Shown here one piece after another: positions 51,927 through 62,887 of a DNA stretch of 64,000 nucleotides. Under the pieces are notes generated by a model that did not search any database, was not told where the DNA came from, and saw only the letters and a list, made by a program, of their open reading frames with translations. Position numbers and translations under genes: made by a program. Position 1 is the first letter of the stretch, and each line of letters begins with the position of its first letter. This DNA comes from Anaerolineales bacterium (lineage in GTDB: Bacteria; Chloroflexota; Anaerolineae; Anaerolineales; UBA4823): contig JAFGQI010000001.1 in assembly GCA_016935755.1 (NCBI GenBank), positions 1 through 64,000 of the forward strand, given 5' to 3'.

Positions 51927-54081
51927 CCATCCAGACGCGCCTAGTATGGAACAGCCCGCGGCAGGTTCGCCCGATCTAAAAATAACCTGGCTGCGCCTGA
52001 TCCTGGGTTTAACCCTGCTTCTCAACGCAGCCGGGTTTTACCAGTTTATCCTGCCCGCCATTGGTATAGTCCGCTTCCTGGATTCGACCCGCTGGATGGC
52101 AGCCATCGTGGGATGGGCTGTTATCGCCATCCTGACGCTGATCCTGCTTATCTCGACCTGGACTTCGCTGGTAAAAAACGGCGCATTTGCTCGAGGCCTG
52201 AGCTTTCTGGTGGAGAGCCTTGCACGCCTGGGGCGATATATCCCACTGATCTATATTACCGCGGCCATCCTATTTGCGATCCTGATTTTTGGTTCTCCCA
52301 GCCCATATCTGGGCGGCATCTTTGCCCGGCTTTTCCTTTTTTGGCTGCTGATGCTGTTCGGCGCAACGCTGTACCAGGCCCACTGCCAGTACAAAAATCA
52401 CCGTCTGACCGGCTGGGGACAGGCGCTGCTGGTCTCAAGCCTGGTTACCAGCCTGGCTTATCGCCTGGCATCCTTCATCCCAGACATCTCTACTTACCCA
52501 TTCACCCTGAGCTGGTCAGAGGCCAGCCGTTATTACTATGCTTCCCTGTTCTTCGCGGAGCGAATTTATGGCCTGCCCCTGCCTCCCACCGTGCTGCACC
52601 CCAGCCGCTATCTGATGCAGGCAGCGCCATTCATCATCTCTAATTCCCCGCTCTGGCTGCACCGCGCCTGGCAGGTGATCTTGTGGCTGGTCATGCCCGC
52701 CCTGACCGCTTTCTTGCTCGTGCGCCGGCTGCCGCTGAAAGAGCGGACGCTGCGCTGGCTGCTGGCGATCTGGATTTTCCTGTTCCTGCTGATCGGGCCG
52801 GTTTACTATCACCTGCTGGTACCGGTGGCGATCATATTATGGGGCTTTCAAACCGATGAAGGGCGTGCATCCCTATCAGGGCGGATCTCATCTCTGCTGG
52901 CTGTCGTGCTGGCTTCTGCCTGGGCAGGCATCAGCCGGGTAAACTGGTTTCCGGTGCCCGGTCTGCTGGCCGCGGCGCTGTATTTCTTGACAACACCCAT
53001 CTCCATCAAGCAGCCACAAAGCAGGGCCGACACATCAACGGATTTGCCTTCAGCTGCCAGCTATCGACCATCCGCTATTGGCTCCATCATCATCTATCTC
53101 CTCGAACCCGCTTTCTGGACCCTGCTGGGCACGGGGATCGCTTTTGCTGCTCAAGCGCTCTATATCATTGGGTCGGGCAATACCGCCGGGCAGTTTACCA
53201 CCAGCTTCTCCTCCGATCTGCTTTGGAATCGCCTGCTGCCGAGCCGGACCTATCCCGTCGGCATCCTGCCTGGCATCCTGCTCGTCTCACTGCCCATCAT
53301 TCTGCTGGTGCAAAGCCGCCTCAGCGAAGCTGACAGCCCATCCTGCTGGAGGCGATACCATCCTATCCGCCTGCTTGGATTGGCTGCCATCCTGCTGGTG
53401 TTGTTCGCCGGTGGGCTGGTGGTCAGCGTCAAGATCGGCGGAGGCAGCAACCTGCACAACCTGGATGCATATCTGGCGTTGCTGTTGGTTACAGCTGTTT
53501 TTCTGTATTTCCAGGCCGCAGCACCCGACTCCTTACTACCTGCCACCTACGATCTGCCACCCAAATCTACATCAAAGGCTCAGAAATGGGGTATTCTGCT
53601 GACCCTGCTGATCACGGCTTTTTTCACTGTGACCGCCCGCGGCCCGTCCGAGCCACTGCCAGATCAAAAGAAGATCGAGCGAGGGCTGGCAGAACTGACC
53701 CAACGGGCTGAAGAGGCCAGCCAATTGGGGGAGGTGCTGTTCATATCGAACAGACAGCTGATCACGTTCGATTATATTGATGTACCACTGGTTCCCGAGT
53801 ATGAACGTGTCTTCCTGATGGAAATGGCGATGGCAGGCGATGCAGAGTACCTGGGCAGATTCTACGATGATTTAAAAAACCGCCGCTTCTCCCTGATCGT
53901 GATCGAGCCATCCTCACAGACGACCAAAGGGGAAACGGCTGTGTTTGGGGAGGAAAACGATGCCTGGGTCAAACAGGTATTGAAAATCCTGTTATGCTAC
54001 TACCGCCCCGAGAAAGCCGACCGGGACCTCAACCTGCAGCTGCTGGTGCCCAGACAGGGCCAGCCAGAATGTCTCGAATAG
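51913..54081 (+). CDS. Large multi-pass membrane protein, unknown
   Basis: A 722-residue protein with about 14 predicted helices and a C-terminal soluble region (580-722) of mixed helix/strand that ends near RQGQPECLE. Residues 170-175 in the second third lie in a loop (SWSEASRYYYASLFFAERIYG) that could hold acidic active-site residues. I recognise no family. The start is uncertain: ATG 51874 and ATG 51913 are both in frame, the latter overlapping the previous gene by 14 nt. Probably polymer assembly. Confidence 0.65.
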   Translation: MTSNSHPDAPSMEQPAAGSPDLKITWLRLILGLTLLLNAAGFYQFILPAIGIVRFLDSTRWMAAIVGWAVIAILTLILLISTWTSLVKNGAFARGLSFLVESLARLGRYIPLIYITAAILFAILIFGSPSPYLGGIFARLFLFWLLMLFGATLYQAHCQYKNHRLTGWGQALLVSSLVTSLAYRLASFIPDISTYPFTLSWSEASRYYYASLFFAERIYGLPLPPTVLHPSRYLMQAAPFIISNSPLWLHRAWQVILWLVMPALTAFLLVRRLPLKERTLRWLLAIWIFLFLLIGPVYYHLLVPVAIILWGFQTDEGRASLSGRISSLLAVVLASAWAGISRVNWFPVPGLLAAALYFLTTPISIKQPQSRADTSTDLPSAASYRPSAIGSIIIYLLEPAFWTLLGTGIAFAAQALYIIGSGNTAGQFTTSFSSDLLWNRLLPSRTYPVGILPGILLVSLPIILLVQSRLSEADSPSCWRRYHPIRLLGLAAILLVLFAGGLVVSVKIGGGSNLHNLDAYLALLLVTAVFLYFQAAAPDSLLPATYDLPPKSTSKAQKWGILLTLLITAFFTVTARGPSEPLPDQKKIERGLAELTQRAEEASQLGEVLFISNRQLITFDYIDVPLVPEYERVFLMEMAMAGDAEYLGRFYDDLKNRRFSLIVIEPSSQTTKGETAVFGEENDAWVKQVLKILLCYYRPEKADRDLNLQLLVPRQGQPECLE

Positions 54082-54103
54082 AATTGCCAGGGAGAACCAG
54101 ATT

Positions 54104-56218
54104 ATGTATTGGTCGCGATCCGGCAGCTATATTGATCTCCTGGCCTGGCTGATCCTGACCGGCTTATGGTGGGCCGGGGGCTGGCTGATCAGCAGCCGAC
54201 TCTTTCAAACGCGCCAGCGCGAGCGTTTCTTCACCGGCATGGCGGTCGGGCTGCTGCTGTTCATCACCCTCAGCAATCTGCTGGCGCAAATCCTGCCAGG
54301 CGCAACCTTGTTGCGTCTGGACCTGGCTTTCTGGTCAGCCGCACTGATCATTTTCCTGGCAGGTTTGCTGGTTAGCTGGAAAGCCAGAGCGACCTTCTCA
54401 TTCCGCTCCATACTTGACGAACTAAGTTGGAAGCAGATCGCCATCTTCCTGGCCTTGCTGGCGCTGTTTATACTGATCAACCGCGGCCTGGCAATTTTCG
54501 ACGAGAACAACAACCTGCCCCTGGTAGCCAGACTCGCCCTGGGAGACCTGCCCCCACATTACTACCTCAACCCTGAGCAGCGCCTGGATTATCACTATGG
54601 GCTGCATCTCTATGCTGCCAGCCTGGTGCGCATCGGCGGCTTCTTCCCCTGGAGCGCCTTCGACCTGGTGCGGGCGCAAGCCATCGCGCTGACCTTGATG
54701 CTGGCGGGGTTATGGCTGCGCCGGTATATACGGACAACATGGGCGCTGGCTCTGGCAGGGCTGCTGATCCTGTTCGGGGGAGGCGCCCGCTGGCTGCTGC
54801 TGTTCCTGCCAGAGAGCACCCTGCTGGAGATGAGCGCCAGGATCAGCCTGCAAGGCTCGGCCCTGACCACTGGAGAGAATCTTTTTACCGCCCTGACCCT
54901 GCCCTGGAAAATCGAGGGCGGAGGGCCTTTCCCCTTTCCCTTTGCCTTTGTCAATGGCATCTTCCCGCCCTTATCCATGGCCCTGACTGGCAGCGGGGCA
55001 TTGCCCCAGCTCACCCTGGTTTTGCTGCTGCTGCTCGCCCGCAGAAGGTGGACAATCACCACCGGGCTGGCGTACGGGTTGCTGATCGCCTCCCTGGCGC
55101 TGACCGGCGAGCATCTGCTGGTGATGCTCTTCGCAGGCCTGCTGGCAGCCACATTGATTCGCCTGCTGCCCCGGCAGCGCCGGGAATTCAACCACCGGCC
55201 AGTCATATCCCAGCTGTCACAGGTCCTGTGGATCATAATCCCCGGCCTTATCCTGGCCCTGGTAGGGGGAGGAGTGCTGACGGAAACTTTCCGCAGATTC
55301 CTGTCTGGCCTGGGGGGTGCTCCTATCGAGACCGGGTTGGGCTTCAGCAGCCTGGGCCTGCGCTGGCCTCCCGCTCTGGTGTCGGCGCACCTGGGACCGA
55401 TGGCGCTGACGGATGGCTGGCAGCTGCTGGCAGCCCTGGCGGAAGTGGGGCCAGCGCTGCTCCTGGCGCCCTGGCTGACCTGGCTGGCGCTGAAAGGCGC
55501 GGTGCGCGGCGGAAGGCCTGACCGCGGCTGGATTGAAGCCGGCGCGATCTACGGGGCGGGGATCGGCTTTCTTGCCGCGCTGGTGGTTTCGCTGGCTACC
55601 CGCGATCGTGATATCTCCCGCATGACTGGCGCGGCCTTGTTCATCTGGATGCTGCTCAGCCTGCCCCGCCTGTGGCTGACCTTCAAGCAAACCACGACCC
55701 GCTCTCCTGGGAGAAGCCCAGTATATAGGGCCGCCTGGATGAGGTATGTACTGATTGCCGGCTACATCATCACCATTGCTGCAGGATTCAGCCTGTTCCC
55801 AGCCCAGACAATCGCGATCGGAAAGCCGCAGTTCACCTACTTTATCGAAGAGCCAGATGTGCTGCTGAGCAAGGCCTATTGGGACCGCCTGAAACCCGGC
55901 GCCTGGGTGCTGGATCTGGCTTATCCCCCCCGCCCCGCCACGCTGTTCGGGCGGGATATTGGCCGCGCCTTTGAGGACATCTATGTCCCAGCGCCCGAGT
56001 TCCAGTCCCTGCTGATTTCGCCTGATCCACATCGCATCGCCGGGGCGGGTTACTCCTATGTCTATTTTGATAAAAAGACCTGGCTGAACCTGCTGCCGGA
56101 ACAAAAAAAAGCCTTCCAGAGAGCCTGCGTGAAAGAAATCGCCGAGCAGCGCACCGAGTTGGGTGATTTTCGCCGGCTGCTGGATGTGCAGGCCTGCCTG
56201 CCAGATTCGGCGCCATAG
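54104..56218 (+). CDS. Large multi-pass membrane protein, unknown
   Basis: A 704-residue protein with about 13 helices and a 140-residue C-terminal soluble domain that starts after the last helix (FPAQTIAIGKPQFTYFIEEP). The loop FDENNNLPLVARLALGDLPP (about 131-150) and NPEQRLDYHYGLHLYAAS are reminiscent of GT-C proteins of the PMT_2/DUF2298 type. SD GGGAGAACC lies before the ATG. Together with the three large membrane genes before it, it suggests that much of the glycan is built outside the cell. Substrate unknown. Confidence 0.68.
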   Translation: MYWSRSGSYIDLLAWLILTGLWWAGGWLISSRLFQTRQRERFFTGMAVGLLLFITLSNLLAQILPGATLLRLDLAFWSAALIIFLAGLLVSWKARATFSFRSILDELSWKQIAIFLALLALFILINRGLAIFDENNNLPLVARLALGDLPPHYYLNPEQRLDYHYGLHLYAASLVRIGGFFPWSAFDLVRAQAIALTLMLAGLWLRRYIRTTWALALAGLLILFGGGARWLLLFLPESTLLEMSARISLQGSALTTGENLFTALTLPWKIEGGGPFPFPFAFVNGIFPPLSMALTGSGALPQLTLVLLLLLARRRWTITTGLAYGLLIASLALTGEHLLVMLFAGLLAATLIRLLPRQRREFNHRPVISQLSQVLWIIIPGLILALVGGGVLTETFRRFLSGLGGAPIETGLGFSSLGLRWPPALVSAHLGPMALTDGWQLLAALAEVGPALLLAPWLTWLALKGAVRGGRPDRGWIEAGAIYGAGIGFLAALVVSLATRDRDISRMTGAALFIWMLLSLPRLWLTFKQTTTRSPGRSPVYRAAWMRYVLIAGYIITIAAGFSLFPAQTIAIGKPQFTYFIEEPDVLLSKAYWDRLKPGAWVLDLAYPPRPATLFGRDIGRAFEDIYVPAPEFQSLLISPDPHRIAGAGYSYVYFDKKTWLNLLPEQKKAFQRACVKEIAEQRTELGDFRRLLDVQACLPDSAP

Positions 56219-56272
56219 CCGCCCATCATCCAGCCAAATCCCCAATGCGATCTTCACCAGCAAAATTCATCC

Positions 56273-56300
56273 TTGACCTATTCCAATCTGGGGTTATAAT
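56273..56300 (+). promoter_or_regulatory. Promoter of the second polysaccharide unit
   Basis: TTGACC (56273-56278), 16-nt spacer, TATAAT (56295-56300): a near-consensus promoter inside the locus. Transcription would start near 56307, 44 nt before the regulator gene. Confidence 0.7.
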
Positions 56301-56314
56301 TCAACGGCTGAATT
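56298..56314. promoter_or_regulatory. Palindrome at the start site, operator candidate
   Basis: AATTCA (56298-56303) and TGAATT (56309-56314) form an inverted repeat centred on the expected transcription start and overlapping the -10. A dimeric winged-helix protein bound here would block the promoter; the gene it drives encodes such a protein. Confidence 0.45.
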
Positions 56315-56350
56315 TTAGAATGCGCCGGCAGTGGATCATACGATAACCCC

Positions 56351-57888
<1,538 letters not shown>

Positions 57889-57894
57889 CCACCC

Positions 57895-58830
57895 ATGAGC
57901 CAGACTGCCCTTCAATCCGCCCCTCCCAACAACGACCTGGATCATCCGGAAACCCCTGCTCCAAAGAGCAGTATCGCCATCCGTCCGGAAGAATCCATCC
58001 TGATCCTGCGTCCCTCCCGCGGCTGGTCAGCACTGAACTTGATCGAACTCTGGCATTACCGCGAACTGATCTATTTTCTCATCTGGCGAGATCTAAAAGT
58101 CCGCTACAAGCAAACCGCCCTGGGCGCGGCCTGGGCAGTCATCCAGCCTTTCTTTACCATGGTGGTCTTTACCCTGTTCTTTGGCAACCTGGCTAAAGTC
58201 CCTTCGGATAATATTCCCTACCCGATTTTCTCCTATACCGCCTTGCTGCCCTGGGGTTTGTTTGCGAAAGCCCTCACCGATGCCGGGCGCTCCATGGTCG
58301 CTCACCGCAGCATGATCACCAAGGTGTATTTCCCCCGCCTGGCAATCCCGATCTCATCGGTGCTGAGCGGGATTGTGGATTTCGCCATCGCCTTTGTGGT
58401 GCTGATCGGGATGATGATCTATTACAACGTCATTCCAGAGAGCGATTTCCGCGTTGTGCTCACCCCGGCGATCTGGACACTGCCGCTGTTCTTGCTGCTC
58501 GCCATCATCACCGCCCTGGGGGTCGGCCTGTGGCTTTCCGCCCTGAATGTGCTCTACCGTGACATCAACTACATCCTGCCCTTCCTGACCCAATTCTGGC
58601 TGATCATCACCCCCATCGCCTATTCTCCCAGCCTTATTACCTCCAAATGGCAGCTGATCTATGCGATCAACCCCATGGTAGGCGTGGTGCAGGGTTTCCG
58701 TTGGGCTCTGCTGGGGACGGCTGCCCCGGGGCCGATGCTTGTGGTTTCCACGACCATTTCTCTGATCGTTCTGATCAGCGGGCTATTTTATTTTCGGCGC
58801 ATGGAACGCACCTTCGCCGATGAGGTTTAA
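57895..58830 (+). CDS. wzm: ABC-2 type polysaccharide export permease (Wzm-like)
   Basis: A 311-residue transmembrane subunit with six helices. The segment REL(IYFLIWRDLKVRYKQT)ALGAAWAVIQP near 60-85 is the conserved entry helix of Wzm/TagG permeases. The first 50 residues are hydrophilic and Pro-rich. The ATPase gene starts 2 nt after its stop, so they form one transporter that moves a complete lipid-linked polymer across the membrane. Confidence 0.9.
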   Translation: MSQTALQSAPPNNDLDHPETPAPKSSIAIRPEESILILRPSRGWSALNLIELWHYRELIYFLIWRDLKVRYKQTALGAAWAVIQPFFTMVVFTLFFGNLAKVPSDNIPYPIFSYTALLPWGLFAKALTDAGRSMVAHRSMITKVYFPRLAIPISSVLSGIVDFAIAFVVLIGMMIYYNVIPESDFRVVLTPAIWTLPLFLLLAIITALGVGLWLSALNVLYRDINYILPFLTQFWLIITPIAYSPSLITSKWQLIYAINPMVGVVQGFRWALLGTAAPGPMLVVSTTISLIVLISGLFYFRRMERTFADEV

Positions 58831-58832
58831 GC

Positions 58833-60206
58833 ATGAGTGATCTTGCCATTCGCGTTGAAAACTTGGGCAAGCTGTACCGCATCGGCGTATCGCCCGGCGG
58901 TCTGGGCATGGCGACCCAACCTGGCGGTAAACCGCGCCAGCACTATCACACCCTGAGCGAAACGTTGAGCGACGCTGCGAAAGCGCCTTTCAGGCGCCTG
59001 TTCGCCCGCTCCCGTCGCATCCCTGGACAACTGCCGCCCGCCCCCCAACACCTGAACGAAGATCTGGGCCGCCGCCCGGCGACCACCAACATCATCTGGG
59101 CCTTGAAAGATATATCCTTCGAGGTGCGTAAAGGCCAGGTATTGGGTGTCATCGGGCGCAATGGGGCCGGTAAGAGCACCCTGCTCAAAATCCTCTCCAG
59201 GGTTACAGAACCCACCACCGGCGTGGCCGAAGTGCACGGCCGGGTTGGCTCGCTGCTGGAAGTAGGCACCGGTTTCCATCCGGAGCTGACTGGCCGCGAA
59301 AATATCTATCTCAATGGCGCCATCCTGGGCATGAAGCGCGCCGAGATCGACCGGAAATTTGATGAAATCGTGGCCTTCTCCGAAGTGGAGAAGTTCATCG
59401 ACACTCCGGTCAAACGTTATTCCAGTGGGATGTACCTGCGCCTGGCTTTTGCCGTTGCGGCCCACCTGGAGCCGGAAATCCTGGTTGTGGATGAAGTCCT
59501 GGCGGTCGGCGATGCCGAGTTTCAGCGCAAATGCCTGGGGAAGATGAGCGATGTCGCCCAGGAAGGGCGCACGATCTTATTTGTCAGCCACAATATGTCC
59601 GCCATCCTGCGCCTGACCGAGGAGACTATTGTCCTGGACAAAGGGCAGCTGATCTTGCGCGCCCCCACCAACCAGGCCGTGGATTACTACATGTCATCCG
59701 GTTTCTCTCAACAGGGCGAGCGCGTCTGGCAGGCAGATGAGGTGCCTGCGGATGCCGCCCCGTTTTACCCCATCGCCATGCGGATCATGGACTCGCAGGG
59801 GCGTGTTTCGGACACTGTGCGCTCCACTGACACGCTAACCCTGGAGATGCAATATCGCCTGGATGCCCCCATTACCGGCCTGAGGGTCGGCATCTACTTG
59901 ATGACCGCCCGCGGCGAATATGTGTTTACTTCCTTCGATACCGATGACGCCGAGCTGTTCGAGAATTACACCGTGCGCTCACCTGGCATGTATTTCAGCC
60001 GCTGCCAGTTCCCCGCCGATCTGCTGAACGAAGGCCGCTATGTCGTCGGTCTCAACGCCAGTTCTTACCGCATCCGGCGCTATTTTCAGGATGAACAGGC
60101 CCTGACTTTCAATGTAGATGCTGCCGGCGCTCCTGGAACCCAGTGGCCCGAGATGCGCATCGGGCCAGTCCGCCCGCGCCTGGAATGGAAGATAGAACAA
60201 TCGTGA
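58833..60206 (+). CDS. wzt: ABC transporter ATPase with glycan-binding domain (Wzt-like)
   Basis: A 457-residue ATPase. Walker A GRNGAGKSTLLK, signature YSSGMYLRLAFAVA, Walker B LVVDEVLAVGD and the switch His in VSHNM are complete. The first 95 residues carry a basic insert (KAPFRRLFARSRRIPG) typical of Wzt N-terminal strands. Residues 300-457 are a beta-rich C-terminal domain of the Wzt type that binds the capped end of the exported polymer and gives specificity. Pairs with the Wzm gene before it. Confidence 0.9.
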   Translation: MSDLAIRVENLGKLYRIGVSPGGLGMATQPGGKPRQHYHTLSETLSDAAKAPFRRLFARSRRIPGQLPPAPQHLNEDLGRRPATTNIIWALKDISFEVRKGQVLGVIGRNGAGKSTLLKILSRVTEPTTGVAEVHGRVGSLLEVGTGFHPELTGRENIYLNGAILGMKRAEIDRKFDEIVAFSEVEKFIDTPVKRYSSGMYLRLAFAVAAHLEPEILVVDEVLAVGDAEFQRKCLGKMSDVAQEGRTILFVSHNMSAILRLTEETIVLDKGQLILRAPTNQAVDYYMSSGFSQQGERVWQADEVPADAAPFYPIAMRIMDSQGRVSDTVRSTDTLTLEMQYRLDAPITGLRVGIYLMTARGEYVFTSFDTDDAELFENYTVRSPGMYFSRCQFPADLLNEGRYVVGLNASSYRIRRYFQDEQALTFNVDAAGAPGTQWPEMRIGPVRPRLEWKIEQS

Positions 60207-61930
60207 ACAAGACGAAGCTCAAACAACTGTTGGGCGAAGTGCCTCTTGCCCCAGAGATTTACTGGCGGCTCCGTCAAAAGGCCAACCCGCCCGGCAAAGG
60301 CTTCAATCTGGGCAGGATCGAGAAATGGCTGCCGGAGCTGCGCCAGCAGGCCCAGGAGCAGCTCGGCTGCGCAGATCGCCAGATCGCCTCGCGCCGCATC
60401 GTCATCTTCCCCATGCTGCGTTACTGGATCGAGCATGCCGCGCTGCTGGGTTTAGCTCTGGCAGGCCTGGGGCACCAGGTCAGCCTGGCTTACCTGCCCT
60501 ATGCCAAGTGGCGCAGGCCGCTCAACCGCTTCGACCTGCGCCGGATGAACGCCTATGCTTCCAATATCCTGGAGCAGGCCAGACCGCTGATCCAGCCCAT
60601 CTCACTGCTGGATATCCGGCGTTCGGCGGTCAACTGCGCCCGGCAGAACCTGCCGCCATCTTTGCTGCAGGCCATTGCCGAAGTGTCTCTGCGCGATACC
60701 CAATATACGCTGCAGGTTGAATATGCGATGGAAGACCTGTCTGGCGATCACCTGGAGCAGGCCGATGAGCACGAACATGCAGAGGCGACCCACCACCACC
60801 TGAGCCCGACCGACCGGCTCTACCAGCTGCGCCAGGGGCGCAACACCTACGCCGCGGCGGCTTTCATCACCTGGTATCAGAGTCTTCCTGTCAGCCAGCG
60901 TCCCGAGATACTGCTCACCCCCAACGGCAGCATCCTGGAGATGGGCGCAGTCTACCAGGCTGCCCGCCATCTGGGGCTGCCTGTGGTCACTTATGAGTTT
61001 GGCGAGCAGCGCGGGAGGATCTGGCTGGCTCACAACGACGAAGTGATGCTCCAGAATACAGATGATCTCTGGCACGCCTTCAAGGACATCCCGCTCACCG
61101 AGCAGCAGTGGGAGCAGATCCGCTCGCTGTATGCCTCCCGCCAAAATGCCAGCCTGTGGGAGAATTTCTCCCGCCTGTGGCAGGGCCAACCCAGCCAGGG
61201 CGGCGAGCAGGTGCGCCAAACGCTCGGCCTTGATGCGCGCCCCTTAGTCCTGCTGGCTGCTAATGTGATCGGCGACAGCCTGACCCTGGGACGACAGGTA
61301 TTCAGCCAGACGATGACCGAGTGGCTGGAGCGCACGGCGCAGTATTTCACCCAACGAGAGGATATCCAGCTGGTGATCCGCATTCACCCTGGCGAACGCT
61401 ATACCAAGGGGCCGTCTGTGGCTCAGGTGGTGCAAAATGCACTGCCCTCGATACCTGCCAATATTCATCTGGTGAAAGCTCTTGACCCAGTGAACACCTA
61501 TGACCTGGTCGAGATTGCTGACCTTGGGCTGGTCTATACAACCACCGTTGGCATGGAAATGGCGATGAGCGGCGTCCCCACGATCGTCGCTGGACAGACC
61601 CACTACCGCGACAAAGGCTTCACTCTGGATCCCAACACCTGGGATGAGTATCACCAACTGCTGGGTGAACAGCTCACCAGGCTGGCGCGCGGTGCAGATT
61701 CCCATTCGCAGGATGCTGGCCGGCTTCCTCGCCAGCAGGTAGAGCGTGCCTGGCAGTATGCATATCGCTTTTTCTTCGATTACCCCAGCCCCTTCCCCTG
61801 GCACCTGCTGCGCTGGTGGACTGAACTGGAGAGCTGGCCCATACGGCGGGTGCTTTCAGCCGAAGGACTGGAAGCCTACGGAGAAACATTCCGCTACCTG
61901 GCTGGTGAACCTCGCACCTGGAGCAACTGA
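60203..61930 (+). CDS. Capsule-biosynthesis-like glycosyltransferase
   Basis: A 575-residue soluble protein with a GT-B look. Residues 65-85 (SRRIVIFPMLRYWIEHAAL), the LLTPNGSILEMGAVYQAAR segment, LVLLAANVIGD (donor half start, about 350) and VIRIHPGERYTKG with YDLVEIADLGLVYTTTVGMEMAMSGVPTIVAG are the donor-site features of capsule synthesis proteins (KpsS/KpsC-like, Capsule_synth). GTG 60203 overlaps the wzt stop by 4 nt; ATG 60185 is an alternative with 22 nt overlap. Probably modifies the lipid or the end of the polymer. Confidence 0.7.
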   Translation: MNKTKLKQLLGEVPLAPEIYWRLRQKANPPGKGFNLGRIEKWLPELRQQAQEQLGCADRQIASRRIVIFPMLRYWIEHAALLGLALAGLGHQVSLAYLPYAKWRRPLNRFDLRRMNAYASNILEQARPLIQPISLLDIRRSAVNCARQNLPPSLLQAIAEVSLRDTQYTLQVEYAMEDLSGDHLEQADEHEHAEATHHHLSPTDRLYQLRQGRNTYAAAAFITWYQSLPVSQRPEILLTPNGSILEMGAVYQAARHLGLPVVTYEFGEQRGRIWLAHNDEVMLQNTDDLWHAFKDIPLTEQQWEQIRSLYASRQNASLWENFSRLWQGQPSQGGEQVRQTLGLDARPLVLLAANVIGDSLTLGRQVFSQTMTEWLERTAQYFTQREDIQLVIRIHPGERYTKGPSVAQVVQNALPSIPANIHLVKALDPVNTYDLVEIADLGLVYTTTVGMEMAMSGVPTIVAGQTHYRDKGFTLDPNTWDEYHQLLGEQLTRLARGADSHSQDAGRLPRQQVERAWQYAYRFFFDYPSPFPWHLLRWWTELESWPIRRVLSAEGLEAYGETFRYLAGEPRTWSN

Positions 61931-61934
61931 ATCC

Positions 61935-62855
61935 ATGAGATCAACCTCTATGGAAGAACATCGCATCAAAGAAGAAGTCAAGCAATTCTACGATCAGGTT
62001 GGCTGGACGCTGGTCAGCGAGGATGTCTATCAGAATGCCCGCTATGAAGATCTGCGCCCGGTCTCACGCGATTACATCCACCGCTGTCATCTGCGCGTCG
62101 CTCAGCATCTCAAATCCCAGGGGCGCTTCCTGCTGGATGCCGGTTCCGGTCCCGTCCAATACCCGGAATATCTGGAATACCAGCGCGGCTACCTGTATCG
62201 GGTCTGCGCGGATATCTCCTACACCGCCCTGACAGAAGCCCGCAAGCGGCTGACGGCGGCAGGCTGCCGCGGCCTTTATGTCGTTGCGGATGTCGCCAAC
62301 CTGCCCTTCCGCCCCGATGTTTTCGACGGCATCATCTCCCTGCATACCATCCATCACTTAACAGAAGATGAACACCTGCAGGCCTATCAAGAGCTGCATC
62401 GTGTGTTGGCTCCGCAAAGCAGCGCGGTCGTGGTGCATGGCTGGCCTGACTCGCGCCTGATGCGCTTCTTCGAACCTTTTGTTAAAATCGGGCACCGCCT
62501 GCGCAGCATTTTCTTCCGGGTCGCCATCAAACAGCAGCCCGGGAGGCGCTCCCGTCTATCTCAGCAGCGACCCGCACCCCCATACAGCGAAGAAGGCCCC
62601 GGCGAGACCGAGTTTCGCAAAGGCACATTCACCAGCCGCCACGATGTCGCCTGGGTAAAAAATGAGGTCGGGGCGCACATGGAAGTTGAAATTCGCGTCT
62701 GGCGCAGCGCCAGTGTGCGCTTCTTGCGCGCCGTGATCCACCCCTATTTGGGCGGGCGCGCCTGGCTGCGGCTGCTCTACTGGCTGGAGGAACGCTACCC
62801 GCACTTCTTTGGCGAGCAAGGCAAATATCCATTGATCGTTATCCGCAAGAAATAA
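61935..62855 (+). CDS. Class I SAM-dependent methyltransferase
   Basis: A 306-residue methyltransferase. LLDAGSGPVQYPEYLEYQ is motif I and VVADVANLPFRPDVFDGIISLHTIHH motif II/III, with HxxEDEHLQAYQELHRVL as in UbiE/Methyltransf_11 enzymes. The C-terminal 100 residues include a basic loop (KQQPGRRSRLSQQRPAPP) and a helix-strand tail. In Wzt-type clusters such enzymes often methylate the terminal sugar to cap the chain; here that is an inference. ATG 61935 or 61950; the open frame runs to 61746 inside the previous gene. Confidence 0.83.
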   Translation: MRSTSMEEHRIKEEVKQFYDQVGWTLVSEDVYQNARYEDLRPVSRDYIHRCHLRVAQHLKSQGRFLLDAGSGPVQYPEYLEYQRGYLYRVCADISYTALTEARKRLTAAGCRGLYVVADVANLPFRPDVFDGIISLHTIHHLTEDEHLQAYQELHRVLAPQSSAVVVHGWPDSRLMRFFEPFVKIGHRLRSIFFRVAIKQQPGRRSRLSQQRPAPPYSEEGPGETEFRKGTFTSRHDVAWVKNEVGAHMEVEIRVWRSASVRFLRAVIHPYLGGRAWLRLLYWLEERYPHFFGEQGKYPLIVIRKK

Positions 62856-62887
62856 AGTTCTGCACGACAAAAATGAGAGAGAAAATT

